A stretch of 64,000 nt of DNA from Vibrio azureus (GTDB taxonomy: Bacteria; Pseudomonadota; Gammaproteobacteria; Enterobacterales; Vibrionaceae). Positions 1 through 8,850 of the stretch are shown here, piece after piece (within the stretch, counting starts at the first letter, position 1; every line of letters starts with the position of its first letter). The stretch spans positions 372,001 to 436,000 of the forward strand of contig NZ_CP018616.1 in assembly GCF_002849855.1 (NCBI RefSeq), written 5' to 3'. The notes under the pieces are model-generated. The model saw only the letters and a program-made list of their open reading frames with translations, did not search any database and was not told the origin of the DNA. A program made the position numbers and the translations under genes.

Positions 1-1
1 C

Positions 2-1183
2 ATCTCCATGCGTTCTTATAAGCCAACGACTGCAGGGCATAAAGGACAGATCAAGAAAGCATTAAAGTCTTTGCTTGAGGCGAAAAAGCCAGTGCTCTAT
101 GTTGGTGGTGGTGCCGTGATTTCTGGTGCTCATGAGCACATTCAAGCCCTTTCTGATCAGTTAAACCTCCCTGTCGTTAGCACTTTGATGGGGTTAGGTG
201 CTTTTCCTGGTACGCACAAGAACTCCTTAGGCATGTTGGGTATGCACGGTACTTATGAAGCAAATATGGCGATGCACGAAGCTGACTTGATTTTTGGTAT
301 TGGTGTGCGCTTTGATGACCGAACGACCAACAACTTGGAAAAATATTGCCCAAATGCAAAAGTCATGCATATTGATATCGATCCCTCATCAATATCAAAA
401 AATGTCAAAGTGGATCTGCCGATCGTTGGGTCTGCTGAGAAAGTATTAGCCACCATGGTCGGTTTACTTGACGAGCAGAGCAGCAGTAATGATCATGAGA
501 TGATCGCTGCGTGGTGGGAAGAGATCGAGCTGTGGCGTAAACGTAATTGCTTAGCTTATGAAACATCAGATGATCGTATTAAACCCCAACAAGTGATTGA
601 AACCCTTCATAAGCTAACTAATGGCGATGCTTATGTGGCATCGGATGTGGGGCAGCATCAGATGTTTGCTGCCTTGTATTACCCATTCAATAAGCCACGT
701 CGTTGGATTAACTCCGGAGGCCTTGGCACGATGGGATTCGGATTACCTGCGGGTATGGGAGTGAAGTTTGCTTTGCCTGAAGAAGAAGTCGTGATTGTCA
801 CCGGTGATGGCAGTATTCAAATGAATATCCAGGAGCTATCAACCGCAATGCAATACGATATACCGGTTAAGATCATTAACTTAAACAACCGTTTCCTAGG
901 TATGGTAAAACAGTGGCAAGACATTATTTACCAAGGACGCCACTCTAATTCTTACATGAGCTCCGTTCCTGATTTTGCTGCCATTGCTGAAGCCTATGGC
1001 CATGTTGGCATTCGTATTGAAAGCCCGGATCAGCTAGAGGCTGGTTTACAAAAAGCATTGGACATGAAAGATCGTCTGGTTTTTGTGGATATCAATGTTG
1101 ATGAGACAGAGCATGTTTATCCGATGCAAATTAAAGGCGAAGGGATGGATAAAATGTGGCTAAGCAAAACGGAGCGTACTTAA
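2..1183 (+). CDS. ilvI: Acetolactate synthase III large subunit, 5' end outside window
   Basis: This is the catalytic subunit of acetolactate synthase, which condenses two pyruvates, or pyruvate and 2-oxobutyrate, in valine/leucine/isoleucine synthesis. About 393 codons are visible and the frame is open to the left edge; family members have about 570 residues, so roughly the first 180 (most of the N-terminal PYR domain) are missing. The central domain and the C-terminal thiamine diphosphate domain are present. The ThDP/Mg motif runs from GDGS near visible residue 265 to NLNN about 28 residues later. The first ATG (position 8) is internal and not the start. ilvH follows one base after the stop, so the two subunits are co-transcribed. 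The match to IlvI rather than IlvB or IlvG is inferred from the ilvH partner. Confidence 0.96.
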   Translation: MSMRSYKPTTAGHKGQIKKALKSLLEAKKPVLYVGGGAVISGAHEHIQALSDQLNLPVVSTLMGLGAFPGTHKNSLGMLGMHGTYEANMAMHEADLIFGIGVRFDDRTTNNLEKYCPNAKVMHIDIDPSSISKNVKVDLPIVGSAEKVLATMVGLLDEQSSSNDHEMIAAWWEEIELWRKRNCLAYETSDDRIKPQQVIETLHKLTNGDAYVASDVGQHQMFAALYYPFNKPRRWINSGGLGTMGFGLPAGMGVKFALPEEEVVIVTGDGSIQMNIQELSTAMQYDIPVKIINLNNRFLGMVKQWQDIIYQGRHSNSYMSSVPDFAAIAEAYGHVGIRIESPDQLEAGLQKALDMKDRLVFVDINVDETEHVYPMQIKGEGMDKMWLSKTERT

Positions 1184-1184
1184 G

Positions 1185-1679
1185 ATGAGACATATCATTT
1201 CTTTATTATTGGAAAACCAGCCTGGTGCTTTGTCGCGTGTTGTTGGCCTGTTTTCACAGCGAGGCTATAACATCGAGTCTCTCAATGTCTCACCTACCGA
1301 TGATGAAACACTTTCACGCCTTAATATCACGACGACGTCTGATGAAATGCAGCTTGAGCAAATTCAAAAACAGCTTAACAAGTTAATTGATGTTCTCAAG
1401 GTGCAAGAGGTTACCGAGTTTGAGCATATTGAGCGTGAATTGATGATGGTTAAAGTCAAGGCCAGTGGTTTATCCAGAGCAGAAGTCAAACGAACGGCTG
1501 ATATTTTTCGAGGCCAAATTGTTGATGTGACTGCCACTCAATATACCGTGCAATTGGCTGGTACGAGTGAAAAGCTCGATGCGTTTATTCAAGCTATCTC
1601 AGAAGTGACGGAAGTCGTCGAAGTTGCTCGCAGTGGCGTAGTTGGTATTGCCCGTGGCGAACGTAGCCTGAAGTATTAG
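1185..1679 (+). CDS. ilvH: Acetolactate synthase III small (regulatory) subunit
   Basis: This is the regulatory subunit that activates IlvI and confers valine feedback inhibition. It has 164 residues, the usual length. The N-terminal ACT domain opens with MRHIISLLLENQPGALSRV (residues 1-19), and the GALSRV loop is where valine binds in this family. The second half is the ALS small-subunit C-terminal domain. The start lies one base after the ilvI stop, so translation is probably coupled. It is the last gene of the ilvIH operon; the next gene is convergent. Confidence 0.97.
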   Translation: MRHIISLLLENQPGALSRVVGLFSQRGYNIESLNVSPTDDETLSRLNITTTSDEMQLEQIQKQLNKLIDVLKVQEVTEFEHIERELMMVKVKASGLSRAEVKRTADIFRGQIVDVTATQYTVQLAGTSEKLDAFIQAISEVTEVVEVARSGVVGIARGERSLKY

Positions 1680-1736
1680 ACGGTTTACGATGAGCAATTG
1701 AGGACGTTGGCTCGTTATTTTTCTTTGTTACAACGT

Positions 1737-1771
1737 GAGACTGAAACCGGAGCATTTCTGGTTTCAATCTC
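1737..1771. terminator. Hairpin between convergent ilvH and GntR genes
   Basis: An imperfect inverted repeat (arms 1737-1748 and 1760-1771, GAGAcTGAAACC against GGTTTCAaTCTC) lies between the two convergent genes. No clear T-run follows on either strand, so it may act as a weak bidirectional terminator or mRNA end-protecting hairpin. This rests on position and pairing only. Confidence 0.4.
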
Positions 1772-1784
1772 AGCCAAATCACAA

Positions 1785-2477
1785 TTAAACCGCTTCTATG
1801 GCAGTTTCGATGCTTTGCATAGAGCTTAACAGGTGTTTATCCAGCAGCTCAATCGCTTCATCACTGTTTTTAGCCAGTACGAGCTTCATGATCATTTCAT
1901 GTTCATCAATATTGAACAATGTGTCATGTTCTGAAGTGAGTGTTTGCATCGCAAAGTAGCGGTAGCGTTTTATTTGATTGATCAAGTCACTAAAGAATTC
2001 AAACATGTTTCTAGAGTCTGCACCTTCCAATAAAGAAACATGGAACTGGTAATGACGCTCTTCCCACTCTTGCCAGCAAAACGAATCATTCACATTGAGG
2101 CGGGAAAGCTTGTGGTAAGACGTCAATACATCCAACTCCCAGCTTTCATCACCAGCTAAGATGGCCTTTTTTAGTAATACAGAAGAAACAACACGAAGGC
2201 TTTCATAAAGATCGTTGAGTTCCTTCTTACATACAGGAGCGACCCAACAGCCTTTTTGTGGCTCAAGGTGGACGTATTTGCTCCAAGAAAGCTGCACAAG
2301 AGCTTCACGAATAGGAGAAGCTCCTACATTGTATTTTTCTTTAAGGTCAGCGACGACAAGCTTCTGACCTGGTTTAAGCACACCTGTCAGAATATCTTGA
2401 CAGATCATTTTTGATACTTTGTCGGTAAGAGTTGGACTGGACACAGTAACCTCATGGAATTGTTGGCTTGATGACAA
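1785..2477 (-). CDS. GntR-family transcriptional regulator, FadR/FCD type
   Basis: This is a DNA-binding repressor or activator of 230 residues. The N-terminal winged helix-turn-helix covers about residues 20-85, with the GntR signature around ASPIREALVQLSWSKYV. The C-terminal all-helical FCD ligand domain carries the three histidines that bind metal in this class (RHYQFH near 142, DEHEMI near 193, DKHLLS near 214). The layout, including EWEERHYQFH, resembles the CsiR/GlaR branch more than FadR, but the ligand cannot be told from sequence. It is transcribed toward ilvH and sits downstream of pykF, separated from it by a terminator, so it probably has its own promoter in 2478-2549. No operon partner points to a target. 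Confidence 0.88.
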   Translation of the reverse strand: MSSSQQFHEVTVSSPTLTDKVSKMICQDILTGVLKPGQKLVVADLKEKYNVGASPIREALVQLSWSKYVHLEPQKGCWVAPVCKKELNDLYESLRVVSSVLLKKAILAGDESWELDVLTSYHKLSRLNVNDSFCWQEWEERHYQFHVSLLEGADSRNMFEFFSDLINQIKRYRYFAMQTLTSEHDTLFNIDEHEMIMKLVLAKNSDEAIELLDKHLLSSMQSIETAIEAV

Positions 2478-2549
2478 TTAAACGGTACATAGTTCTGATT
2501 TGTTTGATAATACAGCGTACTGATTATGAGGGCAAGATAAAATATATAA

Positions 2550-2576
2550 AAAAAGAGGGCCATAGCCCTCTTTTTT
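2550..2576. terminator. Bidirectional intrinsic terminator, 3' of pykF
   Basis: An 11-bp stem (2550-2560 with 2565-2575, core GAGGGC/GCCCTC) has a CATA loop and is flanked by A-run and T-run, so it can end transcription on both strands. It terminates pykF, which reads leftward. Confidence 0.9.
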
Positions 2577-2604
2577 ATGTAACGTAAGGTAAATACATTC
2601 AGTC

Positions 2605-4017
2605 TTATAGAACGTGAACAGAAGCGGTGTTGGTTGTGCCCGATGCAACCAATGCACCGGAAACCATAACTACGATGTCACCTTTATTACCAAGACCCGA
2701 CTCTAGAGCCAGATCTTTACCTGCTAGGTAGAATGCATCCGTACTTTCGATAGAATCGACAACGACTGGTGTCACACCTTTAGTAAGAACAAGCTGAGCT
2801 GCTGTCTTAGTATTAGTGGTAAGCGCTAAGATATTCGCAGTAGGGAAGTACTTACGAACTGAACGAGCTGATTTACCGCCCTCAGTTGCAACAACGATAA
2901 GTGGCGCTGCCAGTTTTTCAGCGGTGTCTACAGCGCCTTTACATACAGCTTCAGTGATACGAAGGCGAGGGCTGTCTAGACGAGAACCTAGCTCAGCTTT
3001 TAGAGCTGAATCCGTACGGTTCGCGATTTGAGCCATGATCGTTACTGCTTCAACTGGGTACTTACCTTTAGCCGTTTCACCTGAAAGCATGACTGCGTCA
3101 GTACCGTCCATTACTGCGTTAGCAACGTCGCCAGCTTCTGCACGAGTAGGGCGTGGGTTGTTGATCATAGAATCCAGCATTTGCGTTGCTGTGATAACCA
3201 TCTTACGTGCACGGTTACACTTCTCGATCATCATCTTCTGAGCGAAGATTACTTCTTCAGCTGGGATTTCAACACCTAGGTCACCACGAGCAACCATGAT
3301 GCCGTCAGAAAGCTCTAGGATCTCGTCGAAGTTATCAACACCTTCTTGGTTTTCGATCTTAGAGATGATGTGGATGTTCTCGCCGCCGTTGGCTGCAAGC
3401 ACTTCGCGGATTTCTTGAACATCAGAAGCTTTACGGATGAAAGATGCAGCAACGAAGTCAACGCCTTGCTCACAACCAAACTTAAGATCGTTTTTGTCTT
3501 TTTCAGACAATGCAGGAAGGTTGACAGAAACACCAGGTAGGTTAACGCCTTTGTTTTCGCCAAGCGCACCGTTATTTAGAACTTTACATTTTACTTCAGT
3601 TTCTGACGTAGAGATAACTTCCATTTCAATTAGGCCGTCATCAACTAGGATTGTGTTACCTGCATTAAGGTCAGCAGCGAAACCTGGGTAAGTGACAGCA
3701 ACTTTGTCTTTATCTCCGACCACTGAGGTGTCGGTTGTGAAGGTGAACTCTTGACCAGCAACAAGATCAACATCGTTGCCGCCTTCGAGTTTGATTGTAC
3801 GAATTTCTGGGCCTTTGGTATCCAGAAGAATCGCAAGTTGCTTGCCTGTAGCTTCCATTACTTGGCGGAAGTTCGCAATACGAGTGCCGTGCTCTACGTA
3901 GTCACCGTGAGAGAAGTTAAGACGCATCACATTCATGCCCGCGTTTACAAGTTCAGTTAACTTCTCAACAGACTCAGTTTTAGGGCCAATCGTACAAACG
4001 ATTTTGGTTTTTTTCAT
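2605..4017 (-). CDS. pykF: Pyruvate kinase I
   Basis: Converts phosphoenolpyruvate and ADP to pyruvate and ATP in the last step of glycolysis. It has 470 residues, as in E. coli PykF (type I, fructose-1,6-bisphosphate activated in enterics). The barrel domain starts with [15 protein letters not shown]; the B domain follows after about residue 70; the active-site signature [16 protein letters not shown] with the catalytic lysine lies near residue 220, and [12 protein letters not shown] follows. The C-terminal allosteric domain is complete. The gene is monocistronic, with a long upstream region (4018-4444) and a strong terminator. An upstream palindrome near 4145 could be a regulator site. Confidence 0.98.
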   Translation of the reverse strand: MKKTKIVCTIGPKTESVEKLTELVNAGMNVMRLNFSHGDYVEHGTRIANFRQVMEATGKQLAILLDTKGPEIRTIKLEGGNDVDLVAGQEFTFTTDTSVVGDKDKVAVTYPGFAADLNAGNTILVDDGLIEMEVISTSETEVKCKVLNNGALGENKGVNLPGVSVNLPALSEKDKNDLKFGCEQGVDFVAASFIRKASDVQEIREVLAANGGENIHIISKIENQEGVDNFDEILELSDGIMVARGDLGVEIPAEEVIFAQKMMIEKCNRARKMVITATQMLDSMINNPRPTRAEAGDVANAVMDGTDAVMLSGETAKGKYPVEAVTIMAQIANRTDSALKAELGSRLDSPRLRITEAVCKGAVDTAEKLAAPLIVVATEGGKSARSVRKYFPTANILALTTNTKTAAQLVLTKGVTPVVVDSIESTDAFYLAGKDLALESGLGNKGDIVVMVSGALVASGTTNTASVHVL

Positions 4018-4444
4018 GGAAGATACTCTCCGGTAAGTATAGTTACAATTTGAAAGTCGGCTGTTAAAGCTGAAGTCGGGGCGTGGTGCTGGCTATTACT
4101 TTTACCCGCATCTTTTCATGGCCTCGTTGTGATACTTCAGATTTTGAAAGTCTTTCACCGAGTTTAGTCATTTTATGACTCATCAAGCGGCGATTATGGT
4201 TCGCTTTTTGTGACTTCTTCGAGGTTATATGCAGAAAGTTACAAAAAGATAACCGTCAATTCTGTAATTTTTTTTCTTTTAGGTGGCGAATTCTACCACT
4301 GAATGAATCCAATATCACTGTTTAAGAATTGTCTTAGGACAAGGTTTTATAGAGAAATATTAATTTTTCTACTCAAAATTAATGGATCTTTAAGTTTCGA
4401 TTTGATTATAATAACTTTCGAGTCGAAACTTAAGGTAAGGTTAG
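4018..4444. other. Divergent intergenic region pykF / DeoR regulator gene
   Basis: This 427-bp region holds the promoters of both genes and no credible coding sequence. Visible signals are a perfect 13-bp palindrome TGAAAG-T-CTTTCA (4145-4157), the 15-mer TTTTGTGACTTCTTC (4206-4220) with a related inverted copy around 4234-4246, and an AT-rich tract. The DeoR promoter and operator near 4395-4428 are listed separately. Which elements serve pykF is not resolved. Confidence 0.6.
4395..4428 (+). promoter_or_regulatory. Promoter with probable autoregulatory operator of the DeoR regulator
   Basis: A perfect -10 hexamer TATAAT lies at 4407-4412; no good -35 is seen. A perfect palindrome TTTCGA-G-TCGAAA (4416-4428) covers the expected transcription start, and a further TTTCGA (4395-4400) sits exactly 21 bp upstream of the palindrome's first arm, on the same helix face. 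TTCGA-type half-sites are typical of DeoR/GlpR-family operators, so self-repression is the natural reading. A second identical-arm palindrome lies inside the gene at 4668-4680. Confidence 0.55.
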
Positions 4445-5206
4445 ATGTCAAAACGAAACACTCAGCTAAGAAGGCATACTATTTCTAATTTGGTTAACGA
4501 ACTTGGTGAAGTGAGTGTTGATGAACTCGCACATAGGTTTGATACGTCTGAAGTTACTATCAGGAAAGACCTAGCTTCGTTGGAGAAAAATGGTCAATTA
4601 CTGCGTCGTTACGGTGGTGCTATTGCTATCCCGACAGAAGTCGTTCATGAAGAAATGAACTCAAATGTTTCGAATCGAAAGTTAAATTTAGCGAAAGCGG
4701 CGGCGAGTTTAATTCGCGATCATAACCGCATTGTAATTGATAGCGGCACGACCACTGCAGCACTAATACAACAATTAAATGATAAGCGTGGCTTAGTGGT
4801 TATGACGAACTCACTTCATGTCGCTAATGCTCTCAATGAATTAGAAAATGAGCCCACTTTGCTAATGACAGGGGGAACTTGGGATATGCACTCTGAATCT
4901 TTCCAAGGCAAAGTGGCTGAATCTGTGTTGCGTTCATACGATTTCGACCAGCTTTTTATTGGGGCTGATGGGATAGATTTGGAAAGAGGCACCACAACAT
5001 TTAATGAGCTTCTTGGTCTGAGCAAAGTGATGGCTGAAGTTTCTCGTGAAGTCATCGTCATGATCGAATCAGAAAAAATAGGCCGGAGAATCCCTAATGT
5101 TGAGCTGGCTTGGGAGCAAATTGATGTCCTCGTGACAGATGATGAAATATCGAGTGAACAGCAACAGCATATTGAACGATTTGGCGTTCACGTCATTCTT
5201 GCCTAA
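4445..5206 (+). CDS. DeoR/GlpR-family transcriptional regulator (GlmR-like by position)
   Basis: This is a 253-residue repressor. The N-terminal DeoR helix-turn-helix spans about residues 6-58 (VSVDELAHRFDTSEVTIRKD), followed by a sugar-phosphate sensing domain with IVIDSGTTTAALIQQL near residue 97 and the family motif around FDQLFIGADGIDLERGTTT. A strong Shine-Dalgarno (AAGGTAAGG) sits before ATG 4445. It lies 170 bp upstream of glmS on the same strand, as does the DeoR-type regulator GlmR in Pseudomonas, so control of glucosamine-6-phosphate synthesis is a reasonable inference, with a hexosamine or hexose phosphate as ligand. That target is not proven by sequence. See the palindromes at 4416-4428 and 4668-4680. 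Confidence 0.9.
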   Translation: MSKRNTQLRRHTISNLVNELGEVSVDELAHRFDTSEVTIRKDLASLEKNGQLLRRYGGAIAIPTEVVHEEMNSNVSNRKLNLAKAAASLIRDHNRIVIDSGTTTAALIQQLNDKRGLVVMTNSLHVANALNELENEPTLLMTGGTWDMHSESFQGKVAESVLRSYDFDQLFIGADGIDLERGTTTFNELLGLSKVMAEVSREVIVMIESEKIGRRIPNVELAWEQIDVLVTDDEISSEQQQHIERFGVHVILA

Positions 5207-5295
5207 TGCTCTAATAAAAGCGCTAATTTGCGCAGAAACGCTTTACCCTAAATAAACTTTTACTCTAAATAAACTTTGTACCCAGAATCCTCTTC

Positions 5296-5323
5296 CTGAC
5301 AGTTCGATTTCTGATTCTATAAT
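5296..5323 (+). promoter_or_regulatory. Sigma-70 promoter of glmS
   Basis: A -35 CTGACA (5296-5301) and a perfect -10 TATAAT (5318-5323) are separated by 16 bp, about 45 bp before the glmS start. A TTCGA half-site (5303-5307) lies in the spacer and matches the half-site repeated at the DeoR gene's promoter, which suggests shared control. Confidence 0.65.
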
Positions 5324-5375
5324 AAATAAGAGCAGGGAAGAGTGATGCAAATAGAACAACGATGGAGATCAATAC

Positions 5376-7208
5376 ATGTGTGGAATCGTAGGCGCTGTCG
5401 CACAGCGGGATGTTGCAGAAATTTTAGTAGAAGGCTTACGTCGACTGGAGTACCGTGGCTATGATTCTGCCGGAGTGGCAATCATTGATAATGCCAATAA
5501 TCTAACGCGAATTCGCCGCTTAGGAAAAGTACAAGCGTTAGCCGATGCAGTGAATGAAGCCGAAACCATTGGCGGAACTGGTATAGCCCATACCCGCTGG
5601 GCAACTCATGGTGAACCTTCAGAAGCAAATGCTCACCCACATATGTCAGGCCGTATTGCGGTTGTTCATAATGGTATTATAGAAAACCATGAAGCACTTA
5701 GAGAGCAATTGAAATCGCGTGGTTATCAATTTGAATCTCAGACGGATACCGAAGTCATTGCGCATTTAGTTGAATGGGAATTACGCAGCTCAGAAACACT
5801 GTTAGAAGCTTTACAAAAGACCGCTGAGCAATTGGAAGGTGCCTACGGTACAGTGGTATTAGATCGCAATGATCCCGATCGTATCGTGGTTGCTCGTTCT
5901 GGCAGTCCGATTGTGATTGGATTTGGCGTTGGGGAAAACTTCCTCGCTTCAGACCAACTTGCTTTACTCAATGTCACCCGCCGCTTTATGTATTTAGAAG
6001 AAGGGGACGTTGCTGAGATCACTCGTCGTCAAGTGACGGTATTAGATGCGTCAGGTCATCCAGTTGAACGGGAAATCATTGAATCGAGTGCTGAACATGA
6101 TGCAGGTGACAAAGGGCAATATCGTCACTTCATGCAAAAAGAGATTTATGAACAACCAACCGCGCTCATTAACACAATGGAAGGCCGCCTGACCGCTGAT
6201 AGCATCATTACTGAGTCTATTGGCGTCAACGCAGCAGAAATCTTAAGGAACGTCGAGCATATCCAGATTGTTGCCTGTGGTACGTCTTATAATGCAGGTA
6301 TGACCGCTCGTTATTGGTTCGAAGACATTGCCGGAGTGAGCTGTGATGTCGAAATTGCTTCTGAGTTTCGTTACCGTAAGTTTGTCACACGACCAAACAG
6401 CTTGCTCATCACTCTTTCCCAGTCAGGAGAAACGGCAGATACCTTAGCAGCCTTGCGTCTGGCCAAAGAAAAAGGCTATATGGCCGCGATGACAATCTGT
6501 AATGTTGCAGGCTCATCTTTAGTGCGCGAATCTGATTTTGCTTTTATGACTCGTGCTGGTGTTGAAATTGGTGTTGCTTCTACTAAAGCCTTTACGACGC
6601 AGCTTTGTGCGCTGTTAATGCTAGTGACAGCATTAGGTAAGCAACAAGGTCGAGTGAGTAAAGAAAAAGAAAAAGAGATTGTCGAGGCTCTTCATGCGTT
6701 ACCAAAACAGATCAACGCAGCGCTCTCTTTCGAACAAGAAATAGAAGATTTGGCGACAGATTTTGCTGATAAACATCATACACTGTTCTTAGGTCGTGGT
6801 GAATTTTACCCAATTGCAATGGAAGCCTCTTTGAAGTTGAAAGAGATTTCTTACATTCATGCTGAGGCGTACGCCGCAGGTGAACTTAAACATGGCCCTC
6901 TTGCATTGATTGATGCCGATATGCCTGTTGTCGTGGTTGCACCAAGTAATGACTTATTGGAAAAACTGAAATCGAACATTGAAGAGGTACGTGCACGTGG
7001 TGGTCTGTTGTACGTATTTGCTGATGCCGATGCTGGCTTCCAGGAAGATGAAACCATGAAAATCATAACTCTACCGCATATCAGCGAAATCACTGCGGCG
7101 ATCTATTACACCATTCCGATGCAATTACTTTCTTACTATGTTGCACTGATTAAAGGAACGGACGTCGATCAGCCTCGTAACCTTGCTAAAGCAGTAACAG
7201 TTGAGTAG
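5376..7208 (+). CDS. glmS: Glutamine--fructose-6-phosphate aminotransferase
   Basis: Makes glucosamine-6-phosphate from fructose-6-phosphate and glutamine, the entry to UDP-GlcNAc for peptidoglycan and lipopolysaccharide. It has 610 residues. Cys2 in [13 protein letters not shown] becomes the N-terminal nucleophile of the glutaminase domain (to about residue 240). Two SIS isomerase domains follow (about 280-430 and 460-600), with the phosphosugar loop SQSGETADT and the C-terminal tail [13 protein letters not shown] that reaches the active site. Start ATG 5376 has a GGAG site. No glmS ribozyme is present in the leader, as expected for a gammaproteobacterium. It is monocistronic, with its own promoter and terminator. 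Confidence 0.98.
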   Translation: MCGIVGAVAQRDVAEILVEGLRRLEYRGYDSAGVAIIDNANNLTRIRRLGKVQALADAVNEAETIGGTGIAHTRWATHGEPSEANAHPHMSGRIAVVHNGIIENHEALREQLKSRGYQFESQTDTEVIAHLVEWELRSSETLLEALQKTAEQLEGAYGTVVLDRNDPDRIVVARSGSPIVIGFGVGENFLASDQLALLNVTRRFMYLEEGDVAEITRRQVTVLDASGHPVEREIIESSAEHDAGDKGQYRHFMQKEIYEQPTALINTMEGRLTADSIITESIGVNAAEILRNVEHIQIVACGTSYNAGMTARYWFEDIAGVSCDVEIASEFRYRKFVTRPNSLLITLSQSGETADTLAALRLAKEKGYMAAMTICNVAGSSLVRESDFAFMTRAGVEIGVASTKAFTTQLCALLMLVTALGKQQGRVSKEKEKEIVEALHALPKQINAALSFEQEIEDLATDFADKHHTLFLGRGEFYPIAMEASLKLKEISYIHAEAYAAGELKHGPLALIDADMPVVVVAPSNDLLEKLKSNIEEVRARGGLLYVFADADAGFQEDETMKIITLPHISEITAAIYYTIPMQLLSYYVALIKGTDVDQPRNLAKAVTVE

Positions 7209-7278
7209 CCCAGTAGTTTTTGGTTTTTACTCTACAAGATCATATAGTATTAATTGAGACAACAAGTTTTAACATTAG

Positions 7279-7309
7279 GCAGCGAGAGAGTACTTTCGCT
7301 GCTTTTTTA
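7279..7309 (+). terminator. Intrinsic terminator of glmS
   Basis: Stem GCAGCGA (7279-7285) / TCGCTGC (7296-7302) with a 10-nt loop is followed by six T residues, 70 bp after the glmS stop. Confidence 0.9.
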
Positions 7310-7360
7310 TTATAGTTTGTCAGGTATCTAGTGAGTTAAGTTGTGATGTTTTCTCTCTAA

Positions 7361-7574
7361 TTTGAGGTCATTTGGGCAGAGCCGGTATGTTCGTCTAACA
7401 GCGGATACTTCAATCGAGTTAATTGACCGACGATTTAAACTTTTTCATTTTTATTGATATTTTTATTGATAACGAGGTCTAAAATTGACAAGGTAAGTCT
7501 ATGGTCAAGTGATCTCTGTTCGCTTTTCTGAGCCCCCTCCGAATCACGTATCTTGAGGTCACTTGGGTATATAA
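7361..7574. repeat. Decayed copy of the palindromic intergenic repeat
   Basis: A clear right end (7551-7573, CTTGAGGTCACTTGGGTATA) preceded by CTGAG...GAATCA matches the right part of the full element at 45566-45850. A second, more diverged right-end-like sequence (TTTGAGGTCATTTGGGCA, 7361-7378) has the same orientation, so this is either one decayed element or two nested fragments. The outer boundary is uncertain. Confidence 0.6.
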
Positions 7575-7626
7575 GCATTATGCTTTGATATAGGCAGAAA
7601 ATGGTTAGCGTCTTGGAAGCTCTTCT

Positions 7627-8739
7627 ATGAATAAAAAGTGGTTTGTGTTGTGCGTGAGTGTTGTGTTTGGCAATCACTACGTTTTGGCAGACAGTGAGAA
7701 AACAACACAACAAAAAAGCCAAGTAGTTTGGATTGATAATAACGATGATTGGTTACAATTGAAGTCCGGAGAAGTCATCAAAGGTGAATTAACGGGGACG
7801 ATAAAAGAAGAAGCGAATTCATTAGAGCAAGAAATTGAATTTGATAGCGATGATCTTGGCGATCAGGATATTGAAATAAAAGATATTGCAGTACTTGAGA
7901 CAGTCAGCTTTTTTACCGTTCGAGTGGCGAACGGAGAGATCTATGACGGGTACTTGTCGATCAAAAATGACAAGCTTTTCCTGCACAATGATGGAGAAGA
8001 ATGGTCATTCCCGATTGAACAAGTGGTTTCTATTTATCGTGGTCGCGAAGAGGAATCTGATCACTGGAAAACAGAGCTGTTTTTGGGATTGGACATCAGT
8101 AAAGGTAATACCGAGGAGTTCTCGTTACTTGGTGAGATAGAAACAGAAAGATTGGCAGTTGACTCCAGAACAAAGCTAAAAGCCAGACATGAAAATTCTA
8201 GGAGTGATAGCACGACGACGGCAAAAAATACGTCATTTGATGGCTCTTATGATATTTACTTAAGTAATAAACTCTTCTTCAGACCACTTAAGCTTTCTGT
8301 GCTAAGTGATGAATTCCAAAACATTGATCACAAAGAAGATGTGTCTATGCAGTTGGGCTATTTTATCCTTGCCAACCCCAGAACACAGTGGGATGTATCT
8401 CTTGGTCCTGGTTATCAATATACAGCTTTTCGAACGGTTGAAGCCGGAGAAAAAGACAAAGTAAGCAGCAGTGCTTTATATTTTGAGTCAAACTTCGAAT
8501 ATGAACTGACTCGAAATATAGATTTGACTTATTTCTATTCATTCAGTTGGACCAGCAAAGAAAATATGGGTACTCAGCACAAGAATGAACTGGGCATTGA
8601 TATTGATCTCGTGAAAGATTTGGATTTGAGCATCAAGGCGACTTGGGAGCATGTTTCAGATGTTGAGCCCAATGCAGACGGAATCACTCCAAAAGAAGAT
8701 GACTACACGTTTCACTTTGGCTTAACTTATGAGATTTAA
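7627..8739 (+). CDS. DUF481-family outer membrane protein
   Basis: This is a probable outer-membrane beta-barrel protein of 370 residues; function unknown. A signal peptide covers about residues 1-21 (cleavage near YVLA). Residues about 38-82 and 87-131 look like two copies of one small beta module, each starting with a polar-hydrophobic strand and a GE-x-x-x-G turn (SGEVIKGEL and NGEIYDGYL) and ending in a hydrophobic VLET or VSIY strand. The DUF481 barrel follows (about 140-370), rich in alternating aromatic strands and ending in FHFGLTYEI, an outer-membrane C-terminus. The start has a weak TGGAAG site. It stands alone, with a terminator after it, between glmS and an unrecognised secreted protein. 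Related salt- or acid-induced barrels are known, but no role can be assigned. Confidence 0.8.
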   Translation: MNKKWFVLCVSVVFGNHYVLADSEKTTQQKSQVVWIDNNDDWLQLKSGEVIKGELTGTIKEEANSLEQEIEFDSDDLGDQDIEIKDIAVLETVSFFTVRVANGEIYDGYLSIKNDKLFLHNDGEEWSFPIEQVVSIYRGREEESDHWKTELFLGLDISKGNTEEFSLLGEIETERLAVDSRTKLKARHENSRSDSTTTAKNTSFDGSYDIYLSNKLFFRPLKLSVLSDEFQNIDHKEDVSMQLGYFILANPRTQWDVSLGPGYQYTAFRTVEAGEKDKVSSSALYFESNFEYELTRNIDLTYFYSFSWTSKENMGTQHKNELGIDIDLVKDLDLSIKATWEHVSDVEPNADGITPKEDDYTFHFGLTYEI

Positions 8740-8765
8740 GAGTATTAGCGGATTATTTTTAGTAG

Positions 8766-8795
8766 GCACCCAAGCGCCTTAAGGTTACTTGGGTA
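8766..8795. repeat. Ends-only derivative of the palindromic repeat
   Basis: ACCCAAG (8768-8774) and CTTGGGT (8788-8794) face each other across CCTTAAGG, as if the two termini of the TATACCCAAGT repeat had been fused with the interior lost. It lies in the 3' flank of the DUF481 gene. Identity as a derivative is inferred from end similarity. Confidence 0.45.
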
Positions 8796-8797
8796 TC

Positions 8798-8830
8798 ACT
8801 GCTCTGATAAGAGAATATCAGAGCAGTAAT
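8798..8830. terminator. Bidirectional terminator between DUF481 gene and secreted protein gene
   Basis: A perfect 12-bp inverted repeat ACTGCTCTGATA (8798-8809) / TATCAGAGCAGT (8816-8827) has a 6-nt loop and a short AATTTTA tail. It lies between two convergent genes. The T-run is modest, so efficiency is uncertain. Confidence 0.7.
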
Positions 8831-8850
8831 TTTAGGGCGCTATAGTAAGA

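Larger units (their letters stand above)
7209..7626. other. Intergenic region glmS / DUF481 gene with repeat remnants
   Basis: This 418-bp region holds the glmS terminator, then a degraded copy of the TATACCCAAGT palindromic repeat and presumably the promoter of the DUF481 gene. No promoter is clear enough to name and no other gene is seen. Confidence 0.5.

Noticed and set aside
4303..4488. 61-codon frame upstream of the DeoR gene
   Set aside because: Covers promoter-type AT-rich DNA and overlaps the DeoR gene in another frame; low-complexity peptide without a ribosome site.
5207..5375. Possible glmS ribozyme
   Set aside because: The 169-bp gap is too short and carries a normal sigma-70 promoter; no ribozyme core is visible, and the glmS ribozyme belongs to Gram-positive bacteria.
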